Positions 45,952 through 56,500 of a stretch of 64,000 nt of DNA are shown here, piece by piece (the first letter of the stretch is position 1; each line of letters starts with the position of its first letter). The notes below the pieces were generated by a model, which did not search any database, was not told where the DNA came from, and saw only the letters and a list, made by a program, of their open reading frames with translations. The DNA lies in contig BRXU01000021.1 of NCBI GenBank assembly GCA_030267565.1, positions 1,334,501 through 1,398,500 on the forward strand. The letters run 5' to 3'. The DNA is from Pleodorina starrii (lineage: Eukaryota > Chlorophyta > Chlorophyceae > Chlamydomonadales > Volvocaceae). The translations under genes were made by a program, and so were the position numbers.

Positions 45952-48900
45952 CTACTCGGCGCTGCCATCCTCGTAGATGAGCTCCTTGAGCGACTTGCCG
46001 CCCGAGGGGTCCGAGTCGGGGACCTCAACCCCCAGCAGGTCCGCGAGCCACTGCGGTGGGGGGGCGGAGGCGTGTGGGTGAGGGGGAAGGGGGTAATTGA
46101 AACGATACCGCGTGTGGGAGGGGCGCCGCGTGAGTTGGGTCGTTCGGTCCCGCGAGTGCCGTATCGCTCCACCGCTCCCGCGTCTGCCCCTGCCCGGTGT
46201 CCCGCGCCCAACCCACCAGCCCGGGCTCCGGCTAGTCAACCAGCCACCCTTTTCCTCTTCCTCCCGAGGGAATCCTCCCTCCTTGATTCCCGCGGCTACC
46301 GTAGGCACGGGATGCGCCGGCGCCCAGGCCTTCCATTTTCCGGTGCCGCCTTGCCCACCCACCCCGCCTCCGCCTCCGCCCAGCCCCTTACCACCCACCC
46401 AGCCCCACGGCTTCATTCGCTTCTACCCCTCCCCTCCCCTCCCCCCCGCTTCCAGTCCCTTACCTGCGGCGTCTTCTGTTTGCCGCTATCCGTCAGCCCC
46501 GGGATGTAGCGCAGACCGCCACAGTCGCCCACACCCAGCTCCGCTTGCCGGTAGCAGTACTTGTTCTGACTGCGGGCAAGGGCGGGTCGGGTCGGCGGGC
46601 AAGGGCGGGGGTGGGGCCAAGCAGCGAGGGAGGAAAGGGTTCTGGGGTTTTTTGGGGGGGAGGGACGTCCCGTCATGAGCCCCCGGTCCCGGCCGCCCCA
46701 GCGGCGCCAGCGCGGCTGCTGCGTGTTGGCGACGTGCGGTGAGCCTTATGTGTGCGGCCCTGGCGCTTCTGTGAGGGCCCTGGCGCACTGCCCTGCCCTG
46801 CCCTGCGCTGCGCTTGTTCTTGAGAGTATTGGAGGAGGAGGGGGAGGAGGAGGAGTCATTGAAGGTCCGGCCCTGGGTTCGGTAAAAGCAGCCTGGGGGA
46901 GGCAGTCCGGCACCCGCCGCCGCGCCCCTCCAGTCCCCTCCGGTCCCCTCCACCCAGGGACACGACACACGGCTGCCTGGACTGCTGCTTGGTCGCACGG
47001 TGCTCGCACAGCCATACGCTCCGTAATCACTACCCCGGGCAATTACCCTTGACTAGTACGGCATTGATACGACAGTCTAGTACGGCATCCATACGGCATT
47101 CCAGTACGCTGCCCCCCCCCCGGCCGTTGGCCCCCCCGCTCGCTTACATGTCCTTGCGGTTCTTCGCCTTGTTGGCCTCACTCCGCTCCAACAGAGCCTG
47201 CGGGGGGTGGGTGGGTGGGTGGGTATCAAGCTGTGTCAAGGCAGGGATGGGACATGGCGCGGGCGTGGTGGTGTGGTGGTGTGGTGGTGTGTGGCGGTGG
47301 CCGCCCGCGGGGTGTGCTAGTTCCTCCGGGTGTGTTTCTGGCGGGCTCCGCAGCTCCGCATGCTCGCTCCCCCGAGGGGGGGTCAGGGAGTGATATGCTC
47401 CTTTATAAAACAATGAGTCACTGCGGACTCCCTTTAGACGCGGGGAGAACACGCTGCGCCGCGCCCGCAACAGCGGGCCGCTGGAGGTACGTGTGTGTGT
47501 GTGTTTGCCAGTGTGTGTGTGTGTGTGTGTCTGTGTATATTTGGTTCTTGAGAACGACGTGCCGGCAGACAAAAAGGTAGCGGCGCCACGCGGCAGGTCT
47601 CCCCAACGCCCAAACGTCCTGTCTCATCACGCCTTTTACGGTCCCCGCAGGACTGCCTCGCGTCGCAGGCCCGCGTCCGGACCGCCTGCCAGGAACGCCC
47701 CTGACCGCTGGGAAGCATACTGTACCGCCCTCAATCGTGTTGCCCTGCTGTGCGTCGTGGCCCCGTGAGTCGCCCATCCGCGGGTCACCGACCCGCGGGT
47801 CAGTCCCCGCTATCGCTTCCGCTGGATGCGCCGGTTGAGTGCCCTCACCCCTATCGAGTGCCCCTACCCCCATCCTCAGGTAATATCCCAGGTAACTACG
47901 TTGCGTTCCCTCGTCCCGGGCCGTTTTAATTACCCCCATCGCGTGCCCCTAACCCCCCTCACCTTCAGAGTGTCGCTGTTCTGGAAGGCCTGCGCCCGGG
48001 GGACGGGGTTATCCACGTATAGGCCGGAGGACGGGGGACGGGGGACGGGAGGGGGTTCGGAGGGGCATGCGGCAAGGGTCAAGGGCCAACAGAGGGCCAA
48101 CGAGCGCTTCAAAGGAAAGGAGTGATTGGTGCCGTATACGGTACGGCTACCGTGGCAGGCGGTACCTTCATACATCTCCATTCCTGGATGGATTCCGGTT
48201 GGGACTCATTCCCCGGTCGGTCGGATCTTCTTCGGATCTTCTCCTGCATTGCTGCTGCGCTTACTGCGCTTACGAATGCAGCAGGCGGCTGGCGGCCCTC
48301 ACCCGTCTGTCTGTCTGTCATAAAGCTGACGGGTACCCGTCGGTTGACCGTCTGTAGGACAGAGGGCAACAGGGTCCCCCTCCGTTCCCCTCCCTAGGGG
48401 CCCTCCCTTGAGACCCTAGGGGCCCTCCCTTGAGACCCTAGAGACCCAGGGGAGACCGGCTGTCAGATGTCTGGCAGGCAAGGTACCCGGACAGCCGGAC
48501 AACCAGGCGGTGCGTCGCTGCATTCCCGTCTACGTAGCCGGTGCACGACCAGGCCCCCAACTGTATGTGGCAAGGCCCACCAGGCTGTTGGGGCAGGCTG
48601 TGCGAAAACAACAAAATACGCACAGACAGCGCAGCGGTGGAACGGCGGCGACGTTGGCGGACGGGCCCAGGACCCAGCACGGCGCCTGGGAGGGCCCCGT
48701 GCCGCCGCCTCGTGTCGATGTATGCATCTCTCGGGAGGCGATGCCCGCGGCTGCGATATCGATATCTCGCGCCACGCACCTCGTCCGCATCCGCGAGCTT
48801 CTGCTTCTGCTCGTCGGCGTACTTGGAGAGGGCTGCCGGCTTCTCCAGGCTGGAAGGCAGCAGGTCCACGCTCTCGATCCCCACCGCGTTGACTGCCTGC

Positions 48901-49067
48901 TGAGAGCCCAGCAGCAGCGCGCTGGCAGCCACGGCCGCCGCGAGCGCACCGTGCCTGGCGCGTGCACCTGTCGATGCCGCGGCGACGACGACGACAGCCC
49001 CGCGCTGCGTGCGCGGACGACAAGCCGGCGCCGCACCGCATGGTTTTGCCTGACGAAGTACCGACAT
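45952..49067 (-). CDS. Predicted thylakoid-lumen protein of unknown function
   Basis: Five exons: 48780..49067, 47963..47989, 47148..47197, 46464..46569, 45952..46050 (570 nt, 189 aa). The N-terminus is a bipartite chloroplast signal. A basic, Ser/Ala-rich stretch starting MSVLRQAKPCGAAPACRP is followed by a hydrophobic helix AAAVAASALLLGSQQ and an AVNA-VG cleavage site; no twin Arg, so Sec-type transfer is likely. The mature part (about 120 aa) has an amphipathic region LLERSEANKAKNRKDI, then a compact block NKYCYRQAELGVGDCGG, LRYIPGLTDSGKQKTPQ, and the acidic tail SLKELIYEDGSAE. Two Cys (KYC, GDC) could pair in the lumen. The LLERSEANKAKN segment recalls the start of photosystem I subunit PsaN (LLAKSxANKxxND), but the rest differs. 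I do not assign a function. Confidence 0.7.
46089..46112 (-). repeat. Dispersed motif C, right-end copy, lumen-protein intron 4
   Basis: In the transcript it reads GCGGTATCGTTTCAATTACC then CCC, about 40 nt before the acceptor of the last exon. A diverged copy of the GATACCGC...GGTAA element. Confidence 0.55.
47388..47430 (-). repeat. Dispersed motif B, lumen-protein intron 2
   Basis: Reads on the minus (sense) strand from GTCCGCAGTGACTCATTG to GGAGCATATCACTCCCTGAC, about 190 nt before the acceptor of exon 47148..47197. Confidence 0.85.
47771..47803. repeat. Palindromic GACCCGCGGGTC element, two copies
   Basis: CCGCGGGTCA and GACCCGCGGGTCAG lie back to back in the lumen-protein intron. Related palindromes (GACCCGTGGGTC) lie at 30522-30537, 45858-45913, 51796-51811 and 51861-51876. 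Confidence 0.6.
47884..47937 (-). repeat. Dispersed motif D at the 5' end of lumen-protein intron 2
   Basis: The transcript reads GGGGGTAATTAAAACGGCCC then GGGACGAGGGAACGCAACG, starting about 25 nt after the donor at 47962. An inverted partner copy lies at 63812-63869, just before an acceptor in another gene. Confidence 0.8.
48007..48029 (-). repeat. Dispersed motif A, lumen-protein intron 1
   Basis: The minus strand reads CCGGCCTATACGTGGATAAC then CCC, about 20 nt before the acceptor of exon 47963..47989 and sense to the gene. Confidence 0.85.
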
Positions 49068-49463
49068 CTGTAAGCTGAGGCACGGATGTGTGATGTTGTG
49101 GAACCGAGCTGACGGGTGGCGTGTGCAATTGATGTTGGTGACTTTCGTCCGTTTTGGCCAACGATCTCGGGTTAATTGAGTACTGGCAAATAAGAGCGCG
49201 CGGAGGGTCGTGTTATATTGTTCTGGTCTGCGATCCACGCGTCAGGCTTGCCGTGCGCCTGCGCGATGGTCGTCCAAACCAACCCACGCCACTGATGTCC
49301 ATATGTCGTCACAAGGCATCATCCAATACCGATTTTAAACAAGGTTTACAAGTACAAATTTTAGGGCGAGCGAATTGGCCTTTCGGTCGCGCAAGTTTTA
49401 GTGGCCAACGCTCGGGCGGACATGCGTTGCTGACGCCGTGGTTTCAAAAGTAGATATCCAGCC
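49068..49463. promoter_or_regulatory. Divergent promoter, lumen protein / lipoyl synthase
   Basis: 396 bp between the two start codons, less GC-rich than the flanking exons. The two 5' UTRs and a shared promoter should be here. No specific motif is claimed. Confidence 0.5.
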
Positions 49464-51816
49464 ATGAGGTGCATCGGAACGTTGCAGCAGCCTCAGGCGA
49501 GCTCCTCGCGGAGCGTTGCCGCGCCAGTCAGCCGGCGGTCATCGCATGCGCACCGCTCCCGCGCGCCAGCAGCGCCACCACCGCGCACCTCCTCCTCCTC
49601 CCTCCTGGAAACCTCCTCCTCCAGCAGCAACGGCGGCGACAACCGCCAACACGACCAGCACGACCACGCCGATGTGGACATGACGCCCCCCGTCGATGCG
49701 TTCGAGGAGCTCGTCCGCCTCGCCGTCCAGAAGGATCCCTCCCTCGCCACCCTCGCAGAGCAACACCTCCGCACCGCCAAAAAACCCACAACCCCCACCT
49801 CCCCCACCCCCACCTCCCCCTTCTCCGCGTCCTCCAGCCTGCTGGGCCCCTCCCTGGCCTCGCTGCCGCACCAGAGCAAGCCCGCCTGGCTGCGCCAGCG
49901 CGCGCCGCAGGGCGGCGTGTACGACGGCCTCAAGAACCAACTCCGCGGTCTCAAGCTCGCGACGGTGTGCGAGGAGGCGCAGTGCCCCAACATCGGCGAG
50001 TGCTGGAACGGCGAGCTGGCCACCGCCACTATCATGCTGCTCGGCGACACCTGCACCCGCGGCTGCCGCTTCTGCGCCGTCAACACCGCCCGCCAGCCGC
50101 CGCCGCCCGACCCAGATGAGCCCGCCAACACCGCCGCCGCGGTGGCGTCCTGGGGCGTCGGCTACGTGGTGCTCACCTCGGTGGACCGGGACGACCTGCC
50201 GGACGGCGGCTCGGAGCACTTTGCCCGCACTGTGCGCACGCTCAAGGAGCTGCGGCCCAGCATCCTGGTGGAGTGCCTCACACCGGACTTTCGGGGAGAT
50301 CTGGAGGCGGTGCGTGGGGGAGGGGGATTGGAGTGGCGGCGGGGGCGGCAGCGGCGTGGGAGGGTTGGAGAAGCGGGGGCGGCGTCGTGGGGGGGTTGGA
50401 GTGGCAGCGGGGCTGGGGGCTGGGGGAAGGGGGAAGGGTCGGTTGTCGCCGGAATGGGAGGGGGAAGGGAGGGCTGGGAGCGGGTGGGGGAGATATTTAA
50501 ATAGACGCAAGCGGGGAGCTAGGTGGAGGGGTATTGGCGTGTGGGGCTTGGGCTTGGAGTGGGGCGGGTAGGGCGGGGGTTTCAGTGCGTGGGTCCGGGG
50601 TGTGTTTGCGACGGGGTTTCGGTTGCGTGGGTTTGCCGCGGCTTGCCCTTTCTTCATAACGACAAAAATGCACGCACGAGAGCGCACCAACACACACACG
50701 AACACACAAAAACACGCACACACACACACGCTTACGTATCCACACACACATCACACGCTTACGCTCTCGCTGCAACGCAACCTCGCCGCTGCGGATCAGG
50801 TGCGGCACCTGGCCCGCTCGGGTCTGGACGTCTTTGCGCACAACGTGGAGACGGTGGAGCGGCTGCAGCGCCGCGTGCGCGACCCACGGGCCGGCTACCT
50901 GCAGACGCTGTCGGTACTGCGCGCCGCCAAGGAAGCGGCGGTGCCGGGCGGCGGGCGGCTGTACACCAAGAGCTCCATCATGCTGGGGCTGGGGGAGACG
51001 GACGACGAGGTGATCGATACCATGCTCGACCTCAAGGCGGTGGGGGTGGACATTTTCACGCTGGGGCAATACCTGCAGCCCACTCCCAACCACTTGCCGG
51101 TGAGGCGGGGAAGAGGGGAAGAAGGGCTGTTGTGAGGGGGGCGGACGGGGGGGAGACGGGGGAAGGGGCGGTGGAGGTTGCCGTACTTTCCGGGGGTTGG
51201 GTCTCGCCGTCGTGTGCACCGGGATGAGAGAGGGAGGGAAGGGGGGTTGGGGTTGGGGTGCGTTGGGCGGGATGGGGTGGGGTTTGGGATGGGGGGTCGG
51301 TTGTGTGAGGAAGGCGGTGGGAGGTAGGGGGCGGGGGGAAGCGAGGGAGGCGGGGCGGGGCGGGGTGGTGTTGATTGGGAGCAGCTGTGGTTGTTATGGT
51401 GGCAGGGGAGCCGAGTGGGAGGCGGGGAGGGGGGGAGTTGGGAGGTGTTCGGGACCTGGCAGGGCGGGCGGCGCGGGTGCGTGCGACGGGTCAGGAAGCG
51501 GGGTTAGGTGCTGCAGGGGGGCCCGCGGTCTCACCTCTACTGCCCTCCCCCCGGCCTAAACGTGGATAATCCCCCCTTCGTCCAGGTGACCGAGTTCGTG
51601 ACGCCAGAGAAGTTTGAGTACTGGCGCAAGTTCGGTCAGGAGGAGATTGGCTTCCGCTATGTGGCGTCCGGCCCCATGGTGCGATCCTCCTACAAGGCGG
51701 GGGAGTTCTTCCTGCACTCGATGATCGAGTCGGATCGGGCCAAGGCGCGAGCGGCGCGGGCCGCCGACGCCGCAGCAGCGGCGGCGACGGCGGCGACCCG
51801 TGGGTCACAGGCGTGA
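49464..51816 (+). CDS. LIAS: Lipoyl synthase (radical SAM), organellar
   Basis: Three exons: 49464..50309, 50800..51099, 51586..51816 (1377 nt, 458 aa). It inserts two sulfurs into protein-bound octanoate to make the lipoyl cofactor of 2-oxoacid dehydrogenases. Both 4Fe-4S motifs are intact: the auxiliary cluster C169/C174/C180 in [13 protein letters not shown] and the radical-SAM C197/C201/C204 in CTRGCRFC. Other family blocks are [59 protein letters not shown] and [15 protein letters not shown]. The first 130 residues are Ser/Ala/Pro-rich, consistent with a transit peptide; plastid or mitochondrion cannot be decided by eye. After the family's normal end (HSMIES) there is an Ala-rich tail finishing TRGSQA, part of which is encoded by a palindromic repeat also present 65 bp downstream. 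Confidence 0.96.
51552..51575 (+). repeat. Dispersed motif A, LIAS intron 2
   Basis: CCGGCCTAAACGTGGATAAT then CCCC, about 10 nt before the acceptor of exon 51586..51816 and sense to the gene. One A replaces T in the core. Confidence 0.8.
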
Positions 51817-51885
51817 GCAGCCCGCCCAAAGGTCGGGGCCATCTCAGTGGCATGAGACGGCGACCCGTGGGTCACAGGCGAGAGC
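51792..51885. repeat. Duplicated palindromic element across the LIAS stop codon
   Basis: CGGCGACCCGTGGGTCACAG occurs at 51793-51812, inside the last codons of LIAS, and again at 51858-51877 in the 3' UTR. Both are followed by GCG(T)GAGCAG. The core GACCCGTGGGTC is a perfect palindrome. Confidence 0.8.
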
Positions 51886-52172
51886 AGGCCCAAGGCCGGG
51901 GGAAAGGACGAGGAAAGCGCAGTGCGGACGGGGAGGGGGCGGCCGCTGTCCCGCTTGCGTGCGCCATGCAGGAGTGGGTGGGTGGGCGGAGCGCCTGACT
52001 GCCTATGCAGGATGTGGACATTTGCGGAACGAAGGATGGCCGCCGGAAGGTGGTGGGTTGGTTTGGTTTGGTGGGTTGTTCGTGGGAGGATCCGAGGTTG
52101 GAGCGGCGGTCGGAGGCGACCCGCTGGGGCCGAGCAGGGGAATGGATGGATCTTTCGTGCCCCGCGTTGCGG

Positions 52173-52206
52173 GTGAAGGGTAATACAAAAGATACCGCAG
52201 CGAAGG
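52173..52206 (+). repeat. Dispersed motif C, left-end copy downstream of LIAS
   Basis: GTGAAGGGTAATACAAAAG followed by ATACCGCAGCGAAGGGAC. It begins with a potential GTGAAG donor, so it could mark the 5' end of an intron in the LIAS 3' UTR. Confidence 0.6.
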
Positions 52207-53177
52207 GACTGAGAGAGAGGGGGAGTGGAGGGAGTTTTGAGAGGAGGCGGCTGTGTGGACGCTGGGAGAGGGGGGTTGCGTGAAAGGCGTCGGCTGGCGG
52301 CGCGTTTTGAACTTTGAGCAGCTGCAAGGTGGCGGGTTTGAGGGCGTGGGCGTGGGGGGTTTTCGTTTCGCGGGACTCGGGCGGCGAGGGTTAGGCGTGG
52401 CGGTCGCTGCCTTACAGCAGGTGGGCCGTTAGGTTCAGACGTGGTGGCCTTTCAGAAAAGGGTTCCGGGGGAAGGGGTAGGGATGGGGGGCACGCGCGGT
52501 GTCGATTCCGCAAACTACACGGGACGGAATAAATGCATGAATTCGTCGGGCGCGACGTGAAGTGGCTAAGAGAGATAACAAGAGAGGGCCCTTGAATGCA
52601 CCGGTCACCCGGCCGGACACCGGGGCCCCGGGTGGTCGACTCTCCGTAAAACGTGAAGTGCAAAGCGCGCGTGGGCGGGCGCGCTGCCGTCCCATACCTG
52701 GCTTCGGCCCAGGAGGGCCGAACAGGATTGTGAACAACACGTTAAAGCGACCCAAGCACATCTCCCCTATGGAATAATGATTACGGGAATGGCCGCCCCT
52801 CGGCTCGGGTCGGCTGTGTCGAGAGATCAATCGAATGTAGACAGAACCTGTTCGCACGTCATGAATGATGAATCACGGATGTGGATCGAGTTGGGTTACG
52901 AGACAACCCCCCCTCCCTAGGGTAGGCTGCACAAAGCAGCTGCAGTGGCCGCACTGGTGGTACACATGCGTTCCTTCCCTAGCCATGTCGTGTAAGTGGC
53001 ACGCATGTCGCACCGAACGCGGTCTTTCCGAACCGCGCGCGCCCGCGCCGGCAGGCATTAAGATTTAATAGGCAAGTGGGGCGAACCAAGACGGACGGGC
53101 CAATACCCTAGGGCGCCCGCCACACCACACATCACCTGGACGCTGGTCAGTAATGTGAATACGGCAGGTCGACTTCC

Positions 53178-53522
53178 TCATTCATTCGTTCGTTCGTTCG
53201 CCGAAAACGAGTACGGTATCAGGAAGCCCGGTCGATGGGCGACCTCCACGTCCACGGCCCCCACCTCCCCAACGTCTACGTTGCGCTCGCATGGACGCCA
53301 CGCCAGCTCAGCAAAATAGTCAGTCTCCGGCACCACTACCACGCAGCCCCACCGGTCATGTCGCAATGGCGTTCCCGCAACCGGAAAGTGTCCCGGCAGT
53401 AGTACATCGTAATCGCTGCAGCGGCAGCAGATGAGCACGTGTTTGTGGAATGTCAATGCAAACACGCGCCCCCGCTGTAACGTCCCGCTCGGCAGCACCT
53501 TCCACCCCCTTTGTAACCCCAA
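53178..53522 (-). CDS. Unclassified 114-codon open frame in the POC1 3' region
   Basis: The frame runs from MGLQRGWKVLPSGTL through VFALTFHKHVLICCRCSDYD, VVVVPETDYFAELAW and GFLIPYSFSANE to TGA. It has an even amino-acid mix unlike the low-complexity shadow frames here, with moderate third-position G/C. It lies just downstream of the POC1 stop on the same strand, so it may be 3' UTR, a short separate gene, or a degraded gene fragment. No family recognised. Confidence 0.25.
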   Translation of the reverse strand: MGLQRGWKVLPSGTLQRGRVFALTFHKHVLICCRCSDYDVLLPGHFPVAGTPLRHDRWGCVVVVPETDYFAELAWRPCERNVDVGEVGAVDVEVAHRPGFLIPYSFSANERTNE

Positions 53523-53591
53523 TGCCCCTCCCCACGCACGTCCAGAACCTCCTTTTAAACCGCGTCACACGCTCGCGCGAACAGCTTTTCC

Positions 53592-56500
53592 TTACATCTG
53601 GTCACTGTACTGCTCAACCGTGTCGTACACTCCCGCCGACGCGTCGTCGACGTCGTCCCCCTCCGGCGCCAGGCCCGCGCCCATGACGGCGCCTCCGCCA
53701 CCTACGCCGGCCTTGAAGCCACCGCCGATGCCCACAAACCCGCCACCCCCTCCGAGTTGAATGTGCTGCCGGGGCGGCTGCAGCACCACCACCCGCTGCG
53801 GCCGAAACATCGCCTGCTGCGGCTGCACTTGCTGCTGCTGTGGCAGTGGTTGCGGCTGCTGCTGCTGCAGCAGCGCGCCCAGCTTGTCGTCAATGCGCTG
53901 CGCATAGTCCTCGTTGCGCGTGAGGCGCTCGTCCAGCAGCGCAATGGTCTGCGTCAGCACGTCCAACTGACCCACCATGTGCTGCAGCGTCGCCGCCAAC
54001 GAGTCGGGCAGGTCCGCCAGGTTCAGCGGAGGAGGCACCTCCGCCTCGTACTCCTCGCAAAACGCCGCCGGCGGCGGCGGCTGCGCCGCCGCCGCCGCCG
54101 CGCGCACCGTGCGGCCTCCGGCGCCTCCGGGCCCCCGCTGCGCGGGGGCGGCGGCGGCGGCTGCGCCGCCGCCGCCACCGTCCGCCACCGCCGTCGCGGC
54201 TGGCGGCTGTGTTCGGATGTGCGCGGAGGAGGGGAAGGGCGGCACGCGCGCCGGCGCCAGGCCGGCGCCCCCGGCTGCCGGCGCGGCTGCGGGCTGCTCG
54301 TTGATGAGCGGCTCTCCTCCGCGCGGCGCCTTCTGGATGCCCACCGCGGTGTAGTCCTCCAGGTAGCGGTCGAAGTTGGTCTTCCACACCATCACCTAGG
54401 GGAGGCGTAATCAAGGTAAAGACGAGGCCGCAAGGTAAAGACGAGGCCGCAAGGGGGAGGAGGGGAGTATCTACGGATAGGTCCCGGGGGCTGGGGGTAC
54501 CGGGTTTTGTCACCGCCAGGGCCAAGGTCACGACCAAGGCCAGCAGGCAGCGGAGGTGGTGGCGGGGGTGGTGGCGGCCGCGCCGCGAATCCACAAGCGA
54601 GCGAGGGGGTTTGCTTCGTAGCCGCGGGGCACACCAATGCACGCTGCGCGCGGGGGAGGTGGGGCTCGCAATGCGTCTGGGCCAGGAACGATTGCATCGC
54701 TGAGGGCTGAAGGGGGCAGCCCAGCATGCCGGTGCTCGGTGAAACCCCTCCACCCCCGACCCTGACCGCGAGCATCCCCCACCCCGCCCCGACTTGAGGG
54801 CTGTCCCACCCACCCACCCAGCCCCACCCACGCCGACCGCGCGCACCTGCTCGTCCGCGCCGCATGACGCAAAGTAGTCTCCCGCTGGGCTGAAGGAGGT
54901 GCCGTTGGTGGCTCCCTCGTGGCCGTGCAGCGTGTACAGCAGCTGCCCCTCGCGCAGGTCCCACACCTGCCACCAAGGAGAGGGAAAGGGAAAGGCAAGT
55001 GGAGACGAAACCGCAGCAATGCAAGGGAGAAGACGTTGGCAATAGCCAGAGGGGGAGTGGGAAACGGGAGGTGGGGGGGGGGCAGACGCGTCGCGCGTGG
55101 CGGGTGCGCACGGTATGAAGGACGGTCGGACGCACGTGGAGACAGCCCACCCGCCCACCCACCGACCTTGCCATCCCATCCCATCCCATCGCGCGCCCCG
55201 CTTACCTTGAGCGTGGTGTCCAGACTGGAGCTCAGCAGGAAGCTGCCGGTGGGGTGGAAGGACAGGTGCGTCACGGCGCCGGCGTGCGCCCGGTAGTGCT
55301 GCAGCAGCACGTTGCTGCGCAGGTCCCACAGCTTGAGCGACGCGTCGGTGGAGCCGGAGGCGACGCACGTGCCGTCGGGGTGGAAGCCCACGGTGTTGAC
55401 CAGCGCGGCGGCGCCGCCGGGACCGGCGCCGGGCCCAGCGGCGTCCTCGAACACGCGCACCGGCTTCTTGGAGGCCAGGTCCCACAGCCGCACGGAGCGG
55501 TCGTCGCCGCCGGAGACGGCGAGGCGGCCGTCGGGGGAGATGGCCACGCAGCGGACCCAGTTCTGGTGGCCGGAGAGCGTGTAGGCGAACTTCTGGGTGG
55601 CGACGGACCAGACCTGCGGGTTTGCGGGAGGGGTTATCCACGTATAGGGGGGGGGGGCGGGGGGTCAGGGAGTGATATGCTCCTTTGTATAGCAATGAGT
55701 CACTGCGGACGTTGTGGTGGGGTGGTGGGGTATCCACGTTTAGGCCGGGGGGGCGGGGCAGGGCGAGAAGGGCGGGTCATATAAAGATGGCATCGCAGCG
55801 GAGGGACGTAGGCTGAGAGGGGCGGGGCGAGAAGGGGAGGGGCTGGTTGTCCTTGAGCGGAATGCCAAGTTAGGACTGGCTTCAGCCACGGCGCGGTCCC
55901 TGCGCAATGTGGCAAGCATCAGGCAACGCACCAAAGAAAGCACCGCCGCAGCTGGACGCCTTGCCCAGGAGGAGCTCTTGTGACCATGCCCTGGGCCCGC
56001 ACACTGCCCCCAACCCCTGTCCCCCTCCCCCCCGAAAATCCGATCAGGGCGCTGCCTGCCTGCCCGCCTACAGCACATGCTGTGCCGCAGCGCAGCCTCC
56101 CCGCCCCCTCCCCCGCGGCCGGCAAGTATTGCTGTTAGGGTTCCGGGTCCGTTCGCTGACGCCGTCTCTGCCCGTCCGCTGCGGTATCTTCTTTTTACCC
56201 CCGCCCCGCCGGGCCTCCTCCTCCTCCCCGCTCCTCACCTTGACCGTCTTGTCGTCGGAGCAGGTGGCCAGCAGGCGGCCGTCGGAAGAGAAGGTGACGC
56301 CCCGCACAGTGCCCGTGTGCGCCTTGAGCACCGTGGACTTACCCTCGCTGCAGGGGCGGATTGGAGGGAGGGGGGCGGGGTTGGAAGAGGGGGGTTTGTA
56401 AGAATGAAACAAGAAGGGGAGGGGAGGGGAGGAGGTAAGGGGTAGTTTGGGGTGGGTGAAGCGGCGGGCAAAAGGGGGGGGGGAAGAGGTAAGAATGGCG

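Larger units (their letters stand above)
51817..53591. other. LIAS and POC1 3' UTRs (convergent gap)
   Basis: Between the stops of LIAS (+) and POC1 (-). It contains the second palindrome copy, a motif C copy (52173-52206) and a short minus-strand open frame (53178-53522) listed separately. No further gene seen. Confidence 0.45.

Noticed and set aside
45952..49067. Naming the lumen protein PsaN
   Set aside because: Only a short helix is similar; the C-terminal block of PsaN (Cys-rich, ending KYKCGSNVFWKW) is absent.
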